From positions 2,170,001-2,234,000 of the forward strand of contig NZ_AP025170.1 in NCBI RefSeq assembly GCF_003402535.2: a DNA stretch of 64,000 bases. Reading direction: 5' to 3'. Of the stretch, positions 55,823-64,000 are shown one piece after another. Origin of the DNA: Cupriavidus sp. P-10. Its GTDB lineage: Bacteria; Pseudomonadota; Gammaproteobacteria; Burkholderiales; Burkholderiaceae. A model generated the notes under the pieces. The model saw only the letters and a program-made list of their open reading frames with translations, ran no database searches and was not told the origin of the DNA. Position 1 is the first letter of the stretch. Each line of letters begins with the position of its first letter. A program made the position numbers and the translations under genes.

Positions 55823-58420
55823 TTAACGCTTGCGCGGAGTGCGCTTGGCGGCCGACTTGCCGGCCGTTTTGGCGGGGTGCGACTTGGAAGCCGGCTTGCG
55901 CGGCTTCTCCAGGTGCGCCGGCTTGGGCTTGGCCGCGCGCTTGGCCGGCTTGCCGCCGGTCTTGACGTGCGGCTTGAGCGGCGTGATCACCGCTTCGAAG
56001 ACCGGCTGCTCTTCGATGACGCGGTCGAGCGTCTCGTCGAACGACTCTTCCGGCTTGGACGATCCGCCCAGCAGCGCCGCCAGCTGGCGGCCCTTCTTGC
56101 GCGCCGGCACCGCGTGGGCGGCCGGGACGCGCGGCTGGGTGTCGGTGCCGGTCGCGCGCGCACGCAGCGTCCGGGCCGACGGCTCCTGCACCAGGCGGAA
56201 GTCGATCTTGCGTGCATCCAGGTCCACACGCGACACCTGCACGCGCACGCGGTCGGTCAGGCGATAGCGGATGCCGGTGCGCTCGCCGCGCAGCTCGTTG
56301 CGGGCCTCGTCGTACTGGAAGTAATCGCTGCCCAGTTCGGTCACGTGGACCAGCCCTTCGACGTACAGTTCGTCGAGCTGGACGAAGATACCAAACGACG
56401 TCACGGCGCTGACGGTGCCGGCAAAATCGCTGCCCAGCTTGTCGCGCATGAAGTAGCACTTGAGCCAGGCCTCGACATCGCGCGAAGCCTCGTCGGCACG
56501 GCGCTCGTTGGCCGAGCAATGCAGGCCAAGCTCGTCCCAGATGGCCTCGTTGCGCTTCGCGCGCGCGGCGGTCAGCTCCGCCTTCTGCTCGGCGTCCTTG
56601 GCCTGCAGCCGGCGTGCCTTGGGCGAGATCGCGGTGTTCAGCTCGGTGCCGTGGGCGAACGCGGGCTGGTACTTGGTATGCGCCAGCACCGCCTTGATCG
56701 CGCGGTGCACCAGCAGGTCGGGATAGCGGCGGATCGGGCTGGTGAAGTGCGCGTAGGCTTCGTACGCCAGGCCGAAGTGGCCAATATTGTCGGGGCTGTA
56801 CACCGCCTGCTGCATCGAGCGTAGCAGCATGGTCTGCAGCATCGGCGCATCGGGGCGGGACTTGATCTTGTCCATCACCTCCGCATAGTCGGACGCCTGC
56901 GGCTTGTCGCCGCCGCCCAGCGACAGACCCGAGGTCTTCAGGAACTCGCGCAGGTTTTTCAGCTTCTCTTCGCTCGGGCCGGCGTGGATGCGGTACAGCG
57001 CCGGGTGCTTGAAGCGCTCGAGGAAGTCCGCCGCGCACACGTTGGCGGTCAGCATGCATTCCTCGATCAGCCGGTGCGCATCGTTGCGGGTGCGCGGCAG
57101 GATCTGCTCGATCTTGCCCTGCGCGTTGCAGACGATATAGGTCTCGGTGGTGTCGAAGTCGATCGCGCCGCGCTCGCGCCGCGCCTTGAGCAGGACCTGG
57201 AACAGCTCGTACAGGTTCTGCAGGTGCGGCACCAGTTCGGCGCGCTTGTGCGCCTCGGGACCCTTGGTGTTGGACAGCACCGCCCAGACCTCGTTGTAGG
57301 TCAGGCGCGCGGTCGAGTGCATCACCGCGGGATAGAACTGGTAGCCCTTGAGCTCGCCCTTGGCCGTAAGCACCGCATCGCAGACCATGCACAGCCGGTC
57401 GACGTTGGGATTGAGCGAGCACAGCCCGTTGGACAGCTTCTCCGGCAGCATCGGGATCACGCGGCGCGGGAAGTACACGGACGTGGCACGGTCCAGCGCA
57501 TCGCCGTCCAGCGGCGTGCCGGGGCGCACGTAGTGCGACACGTCGGCGATCGCGACGATCAGGCGCCAGCCCTTGGCACGGCCGATCTTGACCGGCTCGC
57601 AGTAGACCGCATCGTCGAAATCGCGCGCATCTTCGCCGTCGATGGTAACCAGCGGGATGTCGCGCAGGTCGATGCGGTGGTCCAGGTCGGCCTGGCGCAC
57701 CTCGTCGGGCAGCGCGGAGGCTTCGTGCGCCGCCGCGGGCGAGAAGGCATGCGGCACGCCGTACTTGCGCACCGCGATCTCGATTTCCATGCCCGGATCG
57801 TCGATATCACCGAGCACTTCCACCACGCGGCCCACCGGCTGCACATAGCGGTCGGGATACTCGATCAGCTCGACACTGACCACCTGCCCCACGCGCGCCT
57901 TGCCCTGCGCCTTGGGCGGAATCAGGATGTCCTGGCTGATGCGCTTGTCCTCGGGCGCGACCACCAGCACGCCGCCTTCACTGAGCAGCCGCCCGATCAC
58001 GAAGCGGTTGGCGCGCTCGATGATCTCGACGATTTGCCCTTCGGGCCGGCCACGGCGGTCGTAGCCCACCACGCGCACTTGCGCGCGGTCGTTGTGCATG
58101 GCCTTCTGCAGCTCGCGCTCGGGCAGGAAGATATCGTCTTCGCCATCGTCGCGGATCAGGAAGCCGAAACCGTCGCGGTGGCCCTGCACGCGGCCAGTGA
58201 CAAAGTTGGGCTGGTTGGCCAGTTCATAGCGGCCCTTGCGGTTCAGTTCGATCTGGCCGTCGCGTTCCATCGCCGCCAGGCGCTTCTGGAAGCCGTCATG
58301 CTCCTTGCGCGTGACCGACAGGGCCTTGGCGATATCGCCTGCCGACTGCGGAGATCCCGACGTTCTCAGCACGCCCAGGATTTCTTCCCGGCTGGGGATC
58401 GGATAGTTGTTCTGATTCAA
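55823..58420 (-). CDS. rnr: Ribonuclease R
   Basis: Processive 3'-5' exoribonuclease that degrades structured RNA. About 865 aa: a winged-helix N-terminus (PIPSREEILGVLRTSGSPQS), two cold-shock domains (FGFLIRDDGEDDIFLPE), the RNB catalytic domain with IDGEDARDFDDAVY (metal-binding Asp residues) and an S1 domain near 640-720. The C-terminus is a Lys/Arg-rich tail of about 90 residues. No ATG lies near the conserved start. The TTG at 58420 is used; a second TTG at 58444 is possible. The open frame continues upstream into the tRNA-Leu gene but that cannot be coding. Confidence 0.94.
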   Translation of the reverse strand: MNQNNYPIPSREEILGVLRTSGSPQSAGDIAKALSVTRKEHDGFQKRLAAMERDGQIELNRKGRYELANQPNFVTGRVQGHRDGFGFLIRDDGEDDIFLPERELQKAMHNDRAQVRVVGYDRRGRPEGQIVEIIERANRFVIGRLLSEGGVLVVAPEDKRISQDILIPPKAQGKARVGQVVSVELIEYPDRYVQPVGRVVEVLGDIDDPGMEIEIAVRKYGVPHAFSPAAAHEASALPDEVRQADLDHRIDLRDIPLVTIDGEDARDFDDAVYCEPVKIGRAKGWRLIVAIADVSHYVRPGTPLDGDALDRATSVYFPRRVIPMLPEKLSNGLCSLNPNVDRLCMVCDAVLTAKGELKGYQFYPAVMHSTARLTYNEVWAVLSNTKGPEAHKRAELVPHLQNLYELFQVLLKARRERGAIDFDTTETYIVCNAQGKIEQILPRTRNDAHRLIEECMLTANVCAADFLERFKHPALYRIHAGPSEEKLKNLREFLKTSGLSLGGGDKPQASDYAEVMDKIKSRPDAPMLQTMLLRSMQQAVYSPDNIGHFGLAYEAYAHFTSPIRRYPDLLVHRAIKAVLAHTKYQPAFAHGTELNTAISPKARRLQAKDAEQKAELTAARAKRNEAIWDELGLHCSANERRADEASRDVEAWLKCYFMRDKLGSDFAGTVSAVTSFGIFVQLDELYVEGLVHVTELGSDYFQYDEARNELRGERTGIRYRLTDRVRVQVSRVDLDARKIDFRLVQEPSARTLRARATGTDTQPRVPAAHAVPARKKGRQLAALLGGSSKPEESFDETLDRVIEEQPVFEAVITPLKPHVKTGGKPAKRAAKPKPAHLEKPRKPASKSHPAKTAGKSAAKRTPRKR

Positions 58421-58437
58421 TTTTTTCTGGAAACTAT

Positions 58438-58465
58438 TTGACAAAATTCTCGCGCTCTCTATAAT
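58438..58465 (+). promoter_or_regulatory. Consensus promoter of tRNA-Leu
   Basis: TTGACA (58438-58443), 16 bp, TATAAT (58460-58465): both hexamers are perfect. Transcription would start near 58472, 19 bp before the tRNA. The -35 overlaps the alternative TTG start of rnr on the other strand, and minus-strand TATAGA (58463-58458) overlaps the -10. Confidence 0.92.
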
Positions 58466-58490
58466 GAGCGCTTCGGTTGTTTCGACACCT

Positions 58491-58577
58491 GCCCAGGTGG
58501 CGGAATTGGTAGACGCACTAGGTTCAGGTCCTAGCGGTGGCAACACTGTGGAGGTTCGAGTCCTCTCCTGGGCACCA
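58491..58577 (+). tRNA. tRNA-Leu (anticodon CAG)
   Basis: 87 nt including encoded CCA. The acceptor stem GCCCAGG pairs with CCTGGGC. The anticodon stem-loop CTAGG-TTCAGGT-CCTAG holds CAG, reading CUG, the main Leu codon in this GC-rich genome. The long variable arm expected of tRNA-Leu and the T-arm GAGG-TTCGAGT-CCTC are present. Confidence 0.97.
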
Positions 58578-58590
58578 GATCACCGGGAAA

Positions 58591-58622
58591 CCCGCAGCGC
58601 TTTCGAGCCCTGCGGGTTTTTT
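58591..58622 (+). terminator. Terminator of tRNA-Leu
   Basis: CCCGCAG / CTGCGGG stem with a 12-base loop, followed by six T, 13 bp after the tRNA. Confidence 0.9.
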
Positions 58623-58862
58623 GTTTTTGGCGCTTTGTTGGCGTACCAGATCCGGCAACTTCCACTCCTTGCTTGGCGGCAACTTGCCGCAGTGTCATAC
58701 GTGAGCGTACGGGGTTTTTCCCGTCCTTGAAACCGCGCACAGTGCCATGCGCGGCAACCAAACCACATTGGTCCGGCAATGTCGAGGAGTGTAACAGCTT
58801 CAGTGGCGATTCCGGCATTCCGGCGGCCACCATATCGCGTCCCCACCCCGGCGCCATCGACG
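58623..58862. other. Gap between tRNA-Leu and the Rrf2 gene
   Basis: About 240 bp with no supported gene. An open frame on the minus strand reads back into the tRNA and ends in RRGLEPPQCCHR, a known artefact of translating tRNA genes. I looked for a repeat of the tRNA 3' end that would mark an integrated element and found none in this window. Confidence 0.5.
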
Positions 58863-58899
58863 TTGACAGCGGCCATGATATGTAACTATCATGGTTTCA
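58863..58899 (+). promoter_or_regulatory. Promoter and operator of the Rrf2 gene
   Basis: TTGACA (58863-58868), 18 bp, TATCAT (58887-58892). The operator TGTAAC-N6-GGTTTCA (58881-58899) straddles the -10, and its N6 is the -10 itself, so a bound repressor would block polymerase. The same operator recurs before the next gene. Confidence 0.75.
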
Positions 58900-58915
58900 T
58901 ATTACCCACGACACC

Positions 58916-59362
58916 ATGAGCACGAGCAGCCGGTTCGCCGTAGCGGTCCACATCCTTACCCTGCTGGCCAGTTCCGAGGAACCGGTGCCGTCGTCGATGA
59001 TCGCCGGCAGCGTCGGCACCAACCCCGCCCTGATCCGTCGGCTCGTAGGCCAGCTTGCCGAAGCCGGCCTGGTCAGCACCACCATGGGCAGCACCGGCGG
59101 CGCCACGCTGGCACGTCCGGCCGCATCGATCACGCTGCTCGAAGTGTTCCGCGCGGTGGAAACCACCGCGCTGATCACGCTGCACCAGAGCGCGCCGAAC
59201 CCGGCCTGCCTGGTCGGCCGCGAAATCACCGGCGCGCTGCGCAAGGTTGCCAACCGTGCCCAGGCGGCCATGGATGACACGCTGGCCGGCATCACCATTG
59301 CCGGTATGCTCGCCGATGTCAAAGGCGCCGGCGAAGGCGCCGGCCAGCGCCGCAAGCGCTGA
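58916..59362 (+). CDS. Rrf2-family transcriptional regulator
   Basis: 148-aa winged-helix regulator. It starts MSTSSRFAVAVHILTLLASS, has the recognition segment IAGSVGTNPALIRRLVGQLAEAGLVSTTMG and the family wing GSTGGATLARPA. Only one Cys is visible (ACLVGREI region), so it lacks the three-Cys iron-sulfur site of IscR/NsrR. It resembles the YwnA branch, often paired with an NAD(P)-binding reductase of YwnB type, as here. Matched operators suggest autoregulation and control of the neighbour. Confidence 0.9.
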   Translation: MSTSSRFAVAVHILTLLASSEEPVPSSMIAGSVGTNPALIRRLVGQLAEAGLVSTTMGSTGGATLARPAASITLLEVFRAVETTALITLHQSAPNPACLVGREITGALRKVANRAQAAMDDTLAGITIAGMLADVKGAGEGAGQRRKR

Positions 59363-59378
59363 TTTTTTTACCCATATG

Positions 59379-59397
59379 TGTAACCAAATTGGTTTCA
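59379..59397 (+). promoter_or_regulatory. Second operator, upstream of the NAD(P)-binding protein gene
   Basis: TGTAAC-N6-GGTTTCA, identical in both arms to the operator in front of the Rrf2 gene, in the 70-bp gap 35 bp upstream of the ATG. No clear -10/-35 was recognised in this gap. Confidence 0.75.
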
Positions 59398-59432
59398 CAT
59401 TGACTCTGCCACCCAGTAAAGAAGGAGTGACC

Positions 59433-60044
59433 ATGCATATCGCAATCATCGGCGCCACCGGGCGCGTCGGCACGCGCCTGATCGACGAAGCCCTGCGCCG
59501 CGGCCACCAGGTGACCGCCATCTCGCGCCAGGCAAGCCGGTTGCCGGAACGCGCCGGCCTGATCGCCAAAGACGTGGACGGCACGGATGGTGCCGCACTC
59601 GCGGCGGCGCTGGCAGGCAATGACGTCGTCATCAGCACGGCGCGCTTCGCGCAACTGAACGCGCAGCAGGTCACCTCGGCCGTGCGCCAGGCCGGCGTGC
59701 CTCGACTGCTGGTGGTGGGCGGTGCCGGCAGCCTGTATGTGGCACCGAATGTGCAACTGGTCGACACGCCGGCTTTCCCCGAGGCCTACAAGCCTGAAGC
59801 CCTGGCTGGCCGCGACTTCCTCAACGCATTGCGCGGTGAACAACAGATCGACTGGACCTTCCTGTCGCCGTCGGCGCTGTTCGAGCCGGGCGGGCGCACC
59901 GGGAAGTTCCGTATTGGCGAGGAAGCCCTGCTGAGCGATGGCGCGGGCAAGAGCTGGATCTCGATGGAGGACTACGCGATTGCGATGCTCGACGAGATCG
60001 AAAAGCCAACGCATTCGCGCCAGCGTTACACGGTCGGCTACTGA
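59433..60044 (+). CDS. NAD(P)-binding Rossmann-fold protein (YwnB-like)
   Basis: 203-aa atypical short-chain dehydrogenase/NmrA-like protein. The N-terminal dinucleotide motif is IGATGRVGTRLIDEALRRGH. VVISTARF and LLVVGGAGSLYVAPN follow; there is no Tyr-x3-Lys active site, so it may be a sensor or a reductase of unknown substrate. GAAGGAG precedes the ATG at 59433. Pairing with the Rrf2 regulator and the shared operator suggest induction by a stress signal. Confidence 0.85.
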   Translation: MHIAIIGATGRVGTRLIDEALRRGHQVTAISRQASRLPERAGLIAKDVDGTDGAALAAALAGNDVVISTARFAQLNAQQVTSAVRQAGVPRLLVVGGAGSLYVAPNVQLVDTPAFPEAYKPEALAGRDFLNALRGEQQIDWTFLSPSALFEPGGRTGKFRIGEEALLSDGAGKSWISMEDYAIAMLDEIEKPTHSRQRYTVGY

Positions 60045-60056
60045 CGCCTTCCGGTC

Positions 60057-60087
60057 CCGTGCCGCGCGGCGGGCGCCGCGGGCACGG
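60057..60087. terminator. Long hairpin between convergent genes
   Basis: Outer stem CCGTGCC / GGCACGG continues, after one bulged base, into CGCGGC / GCCGCG. It is very stable but lacks a T-run. Confidence 0.5.
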
Positions 60088-60104
60088 ATGGGACGGGGCA
60101 GCGC

Positions 60105-60674
60105 TCAGGCGCTCGCGTCGTCGTCGAGCAGGCTGGCCCGCTTGCCGCGCTTGAGCCAGGCGCCTAGGTTGTGCGGGCGCAGCGTGTCGTACTCTTCGAA
60201 CGGCTGGTGGATCCAGGGGTTCGACGGCAGGAACGTCACATGGTAGTCAGGCTCGATCTTCGAGCAGGCCTTGTACCACAGCACCGCCGAGCGCACCTCG
60301 GTCACCGCCGGATAGCGCTCCTTCAGGTGACGGCCCACGCGTTCCAGCGTAATGCCCGAATCAACCAGGTCGTCGACCAGCAGGATCTTGCCCGACAGGT
60401 CGCCGCGCGTCATGGTGATGTATTGCGCGATGTCCAGGTCGCCCTGCTGAGTGCCGGCTGCTTCCCGATAGCTGCTGGTGGCCAGGATCGCCAGGGGCAC
60501 GTCAAAGATACGCGACATCTGGTCGCCCACGCGCAGGCCACCGCGCGCCAGGCACAGGATCTTGTCAAACTTCCAGCCCGACTCGTGCACGTTCAGCGAC
60601 AGGCGTGCGATCAGGCGATGGTATTCGTCCCACGAGACCCACAGGTTCTCTTCGTCGTTGGTTGGCAGGTTCAT
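60105..60674 (-). CDS. gpt: Purine phosphoribosyltransferase (xanthine-guanine type)
   Basis: 189-aa type I phosphoribosyltransferase. The PRPP-binding loop reads ILLVDDLVDSGITL, and the N-terminal part holds WVSWDEYHRLIARL and ILCLARGGLRVGDQMSRIF. It salvages purine bases with PRPP. Its place directly after purA, in the hisZ-purA-gpt order, supports purine salvage; the exact base preference (hypoxanthine, xanthine or guanine) is not evident. Confidence 0.85.
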   Translation of the reverse strand: MNLPTNDEENLWVSWDEYHRLIARLSLNVHESGWKFDKILCLARGGLRVGDQMSRIFDVPLAILATSSYREAAGTQQGDLDIAQYITMTRGDLSGKILLVDDLVDSGITLERVGRHLKERYPAVTEVRSAVLWYKACSKIEPDYHVTFLPSNPWIHQPFEEYDTLRPHNLGAWLKRGKRASLLDDDASA

Positions 60675-60726
60675 CGTTTTGCTCTTGATATCTTCGTGGC
60701 CGGTTGGCCCGGATAGCCAATAAGGC

Positions 60727-60748
60727 TCGGCCCGCTTGCGCGGGCCGA
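60727..60748 (-). other. Hairpin between purA and gpt
   Basis: A 9-bp stem (TCGGCCCGC / GCGGGCCGA) with a 4-base loop in the 139-bp gap. No T-run follows, so read-through into gpt is likely. Confidence 0.5.
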
Positions 60749-60813
60749 TGGTCTGTCTGCAGGCCGCGGCGTTCGTGGCGCCGCGGCACTACGTCGTGCT
60801 GCTGGTTGCCAGG

Positions 60814-62172
<1,359 letters not shown>

Positions 62173-62239
62173 TTAAAAACGTATTCTACTCTTGTTGCAG
62201 GGCGATTCCCGATTTTTGGCCGGGATTGCTCGCCCGGCG

Positions 62240-63391
62240 TCAGCGCGGCACCACGGCCCAACCGGAATCCTGGCGCACCAACTGGCGATCGCAGTTGAAT
62301 TCATCGAGCTCGTGGGTATGGCCCGGCAGCGACTGGATCACGATCTCGCCGGCGGCGCGGAGCGCCGAAATGGCGGCGCGCAGTGCCGGATCCGCGTCCC
62401 AGGGCGCGAAAATCGCCTGGGCGCGCACTTCTACCGGTGACAGCGACGCCACTTCGCGCAGGTCGAGCGAAAAACCCGTCGCCGGCCGGGCGCGGCCGAA
62501 GGCTTCGCCCACCTTGTCATATCGCCCCCCACGGGCCACGTAGTTGGGCAAGCCCGCCACGTACGCCGCGAACATCACGCCGCTGTGATAGTGATAACCG
62601 CGCAGGTCCGACAGGTCGATATTGACGCTGGCACCGCGCACCTGCACCGCCAGCGCGGCCAGTTCGTCCAGCGCGCGGCCGATCGCGGGGCTTGCCGGCA
62701 GCGTGGCGCGGGCGCGGTCCAGCACTTCCACCCCGCCGTACAGCGTCGGCAGCGCCAGCAGCGCATCGCGTTCCGTTTGCGGCATGCCCACGGTCAGCTC
62801 GCGCAGCGCGGGCACGTCCTTGGTTTCGAGCGCGGCGAAGAGCGCATCCTCGATCTTGCGGATCGACGGCAGCCCGGCCAGCAGCGCTTCCAGGATGCCG
62901 GCGTGGCACAGATCGATGCGGATCTCCGACAGCCCTGCCGCCTGCAGCGCCGCCAGCATCAGCTCCTGGATCTCGACGTCGGCTTCAAGGCCGGCGTGGC
63001 CGTAGATCTCGGCGCCGATCTGGATCGGCTCGCGCGTGGCATGGAAGCCCGCCGGGCGCGCGTGCAGCACGTTGCCGGCATAGCACAGGCGGGTCACGCC
63101 CGGGCGGTTCAGCAGGTGGGCGTCGATGCGCGCGACCTGTGGCGTGATATCGGCGCGCAGGCCCATGGTGCGGCCCGACAGCTGGTCCACCAGCTTGAGC
63201 GTGCGCAGGTCCAGGTCATGGCCGGTTCCGGTCAGCAGCGACTCCAGGTACTCCAGCATCGGCGGCATCACCATCTCGTAGCCGTAGGTGCGGAACAGGT
63301 CCAGCATGCGGCGGCGCAGTTCTTCAATCTTGCGCGCTTCCGACGGCAGCACGTCGGCAATGTTTTCTGGCAGCAGCCAATGGTTGGACAT
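62240..63391 (-). CDS. hisZ: ATP phosphoribosyltransferase regulatory subunit
   Basis: 383-aa HisRS-like protein that activates the short form of HisG in histidine synthesis. It begins [20 protein letters not shown], has LLDQ-type motif regions ([18 protein letters not shown]) and the C-terminal [16 protein letters not shown], but lacks the aminoacyl-tRNA-synthetase anticodon domain, which separates it from HisS. ATG at 63391 was chosen by homology; the ATG at 63412 is an alternative. Its position between hflC and purA is standard in beta-proteobacteria. Confidence 0.94.
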   Translation of the reverse strand: MSNHWLLPENIADVLPSEARKIEELRRRMLDLFRTYGYEMVMPPMLEYLESLLTGTGHDLDLRTLKLVDQLSGRTMGLRADITPQVARIDAHLLNRPGVTRLCYAGNVLHARPAGFHATREPIQIGAEIYGHAGLEADVEIQELMLAALQAAGLSEIRIDLCHAGILEALLAGLPSIRKIEDALFAALETKDVPALRELTVGMPQTERDALLALPTLYGGVEVLDRARATLPASPAIGRALDELAALAVQVRGASVNIDLSDLRGYHYHSGVMFAAYVAGLPNYVARGGRYDKVGEAFGRARPATGFSLDLREVASLSPVEVRAQAIFAPWDADPALRAAISALRAAGEIVIQSLPGHTHELDEFNCDRQLVRQDSGWAVVPR

Positions 63392-63532
63392 GGTGAATCT
63401 CTTCTCGGTCATTCGGTTACCCCGCGGGCTCGGCGCCCGCGGTGCCGGGCCACGCCCGGGCACATTGTTGCCGCAGTCTTGCCTCGCTGCGCGCCCGGTC
63501 CATCACTCGGCAATGATGGCTCCAGCCGGACA

Positions 63533-63554
63533 AAACCCCGGCAAGCCGGGGTTT
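63533..63554 (-). terminator. Terminator after hflC
   Basis: AAACCCCGGC / GCCGGGGTTT stem with a 2-base gap, so the true loop is wider, followed in minus-strand RNA by UUUUG. It lies between hflC and hisZ. Confidence 0.75.
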
Positions 63555-63585
63555 CGTCAATTCGCCACACGGACAAGCGACGTTG

Positions 63586-64000
63586 CTAGCGCTTGCCTCC
63601 GGACCCGCCCGCGGCAGCCGCCGCGGCGCCGCCGCTGGAGCGCATATAGCGGAAGAACTCAGAGTTGGGCTCGAGCACCAGCACATCGCGCTTGTCGCGG
63701 AAGGTATTGCGATACGCCTCCATGCTGCGCCAGAACTGCGCGAACTGCGGATCACGGCCAAAGGCATCGGCATAGATCTGCGATGCCTTGGCATCGCCAT
63801 CGCCCTTGATCTTCTGGGCATCGCGATAGGCTTCAGCCAGCACCACTTCGCGCTGGCGGTCGGCGTCGGCGCGGATCTTCTCGCCTTCGGCCGCGCCGGT
63901 GGAACGCAGCTCGTTGGCCACGCGCTTGCGCTCGGCTTCCATGCGTCGATACACCGATTCGCTGATCGCGGGCAGCAGGTCGACACGCTTGAGGCGGACG
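63586..64000 (-). CDS. hflC: HflC, C-terminal part (cut by window edge)
   Basis: Membrane-bound SPFH/prohibitin-family protein that, with HflK, controls the FtsH protease. The visible 138 residues begin VRLKRVDLLPAISESVYRRM and continue EGEKIRADADRQREVVLAEA, the coiled-coil region after the SPFH domain, then FFRYMRSS near the end. The C-terminus is an Ala/Gly-rich tail. The 5' part lies outside the window. It heads the hflC-hisZ-purA-gpt order seen here. Confidence 0.94.
   Translation of the reverse strand, partial: VRLKRVDLLPAISESVYRRMEAERKRVANELRSTGAAEGEKIRADADRQREVVLAEAYRDAQKIKGDGDAKASQIYADAFGRDPQFAQFWRSMEAYRNTFRDKRDVLVLEPNSEFFRYMRSSGGAAAAAAGGSGGKR

Noticed and set aside
58421..58546. Upstream extension of RNase R by about 42 residues
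   Set aside because: It would start inside the tRNA-Leu gene and overlap its consensus promoter; the family N-terminus begins at about 58420.
58531..58857. 108-codon frame ending in RRGLEPPQCCHR
   Set aside because: It reads the tRNA-Leu gene in reverse. This C-terminal sequence is a recurrent artefact of automatic annotation around tRNA genes.
58491..58915. tRNA-Leu as the attachment site of an integrated island
   Set aside because: No integrase gene and no second copy of the tRNA 3' end were found nearby; the genes that follow look ordinary.

Overview
The window is dense, GC-rich chromosomal DNA (roughly two thirds G+C by eye) from a beta-proteobacterium of the order Burkholderiales, most likely Cupriavidus. 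That assignment is an inference from gene content and order: hflC-hisZ-purA-gpt, truB-rbfA-infB-nusA-rimP, a complete ccoNOQP/ccoGIS cluster beside fnr, odhAB-lpd, and glnA separated from ntrBC by a DUF4124 gene. About four fifths of the genes are on the minus strand. Gene starts were moved inward from the longest open frame wherever conserved N-termini, signal peptides or ribosome binding sites required it.

Layout. 1-5.9 kb: translation/transcription operon rimP-nusA-infB-rbfA-truB (truB cut by the window edge), with a promoter followed by an intrinsic terminator ahead of rimP. 6-8.7 kb: rluB and scpB. 9.3-19.1 kb: cbb3 oxidase region (TauE/SafE protein, fnr, two small membrane proteins, ccoG, P, Q, O, N, S, I) with two FNR boxes. 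19.2-26.1 kb: zapE, then lpdA-odhB-odhA (2-oxoglutarate dehydrogenase) with hairpins in every gap. 26.4-31.5 kb: ugpBAECQ glycerol-3-phosphate uptake. 31.7-37.8 kb: HAD phosphatase, then ntrC, ntrB, a DUF4124 gene and glnA behind a sigma-54 promoter with two upstream NtrC sites. 38-43.2 kb: rhodanese, CinA-like protein, EI24/CysZ-like protein, and a beta-propeller / deacetylase / desaturase-family operon. 43.4-50.1 kb: hrpA and argA start 23 bp apart around a shared palindromic -10; then yggX and rpiA. 50.1-53.1 kb: a complete group II intron with an RT-maturase-HNH protein, sitting 17 bp upstream of rpiA in sense orientation. 53.2-58.6 kb: tal, cobB, rlmB, rnr and tRNA-Leu(CAG). 58.9-60 kb: Rrf2 regulator plus NAD(P)-binding protein with matched operators. 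60.1-64 kb: gpt, purA, hisZ and hflC (cut by the window edge).

The genes are mostly housekeeping. The most notable parts are regulatory: leaderless divergent transcription at hrpA/argA, the probable attenuator of the nusA operon, the group II intron in the rpiA leader with exon-binding sites that can be read directly, and the paired Rrf2 operators. I did not find a clearly new multi-gene defence or metabolic system. The least explained gene group is the secreted beta-propeller, variant deacetylase and desaturase-family operon at 40.4-43.2 kb.
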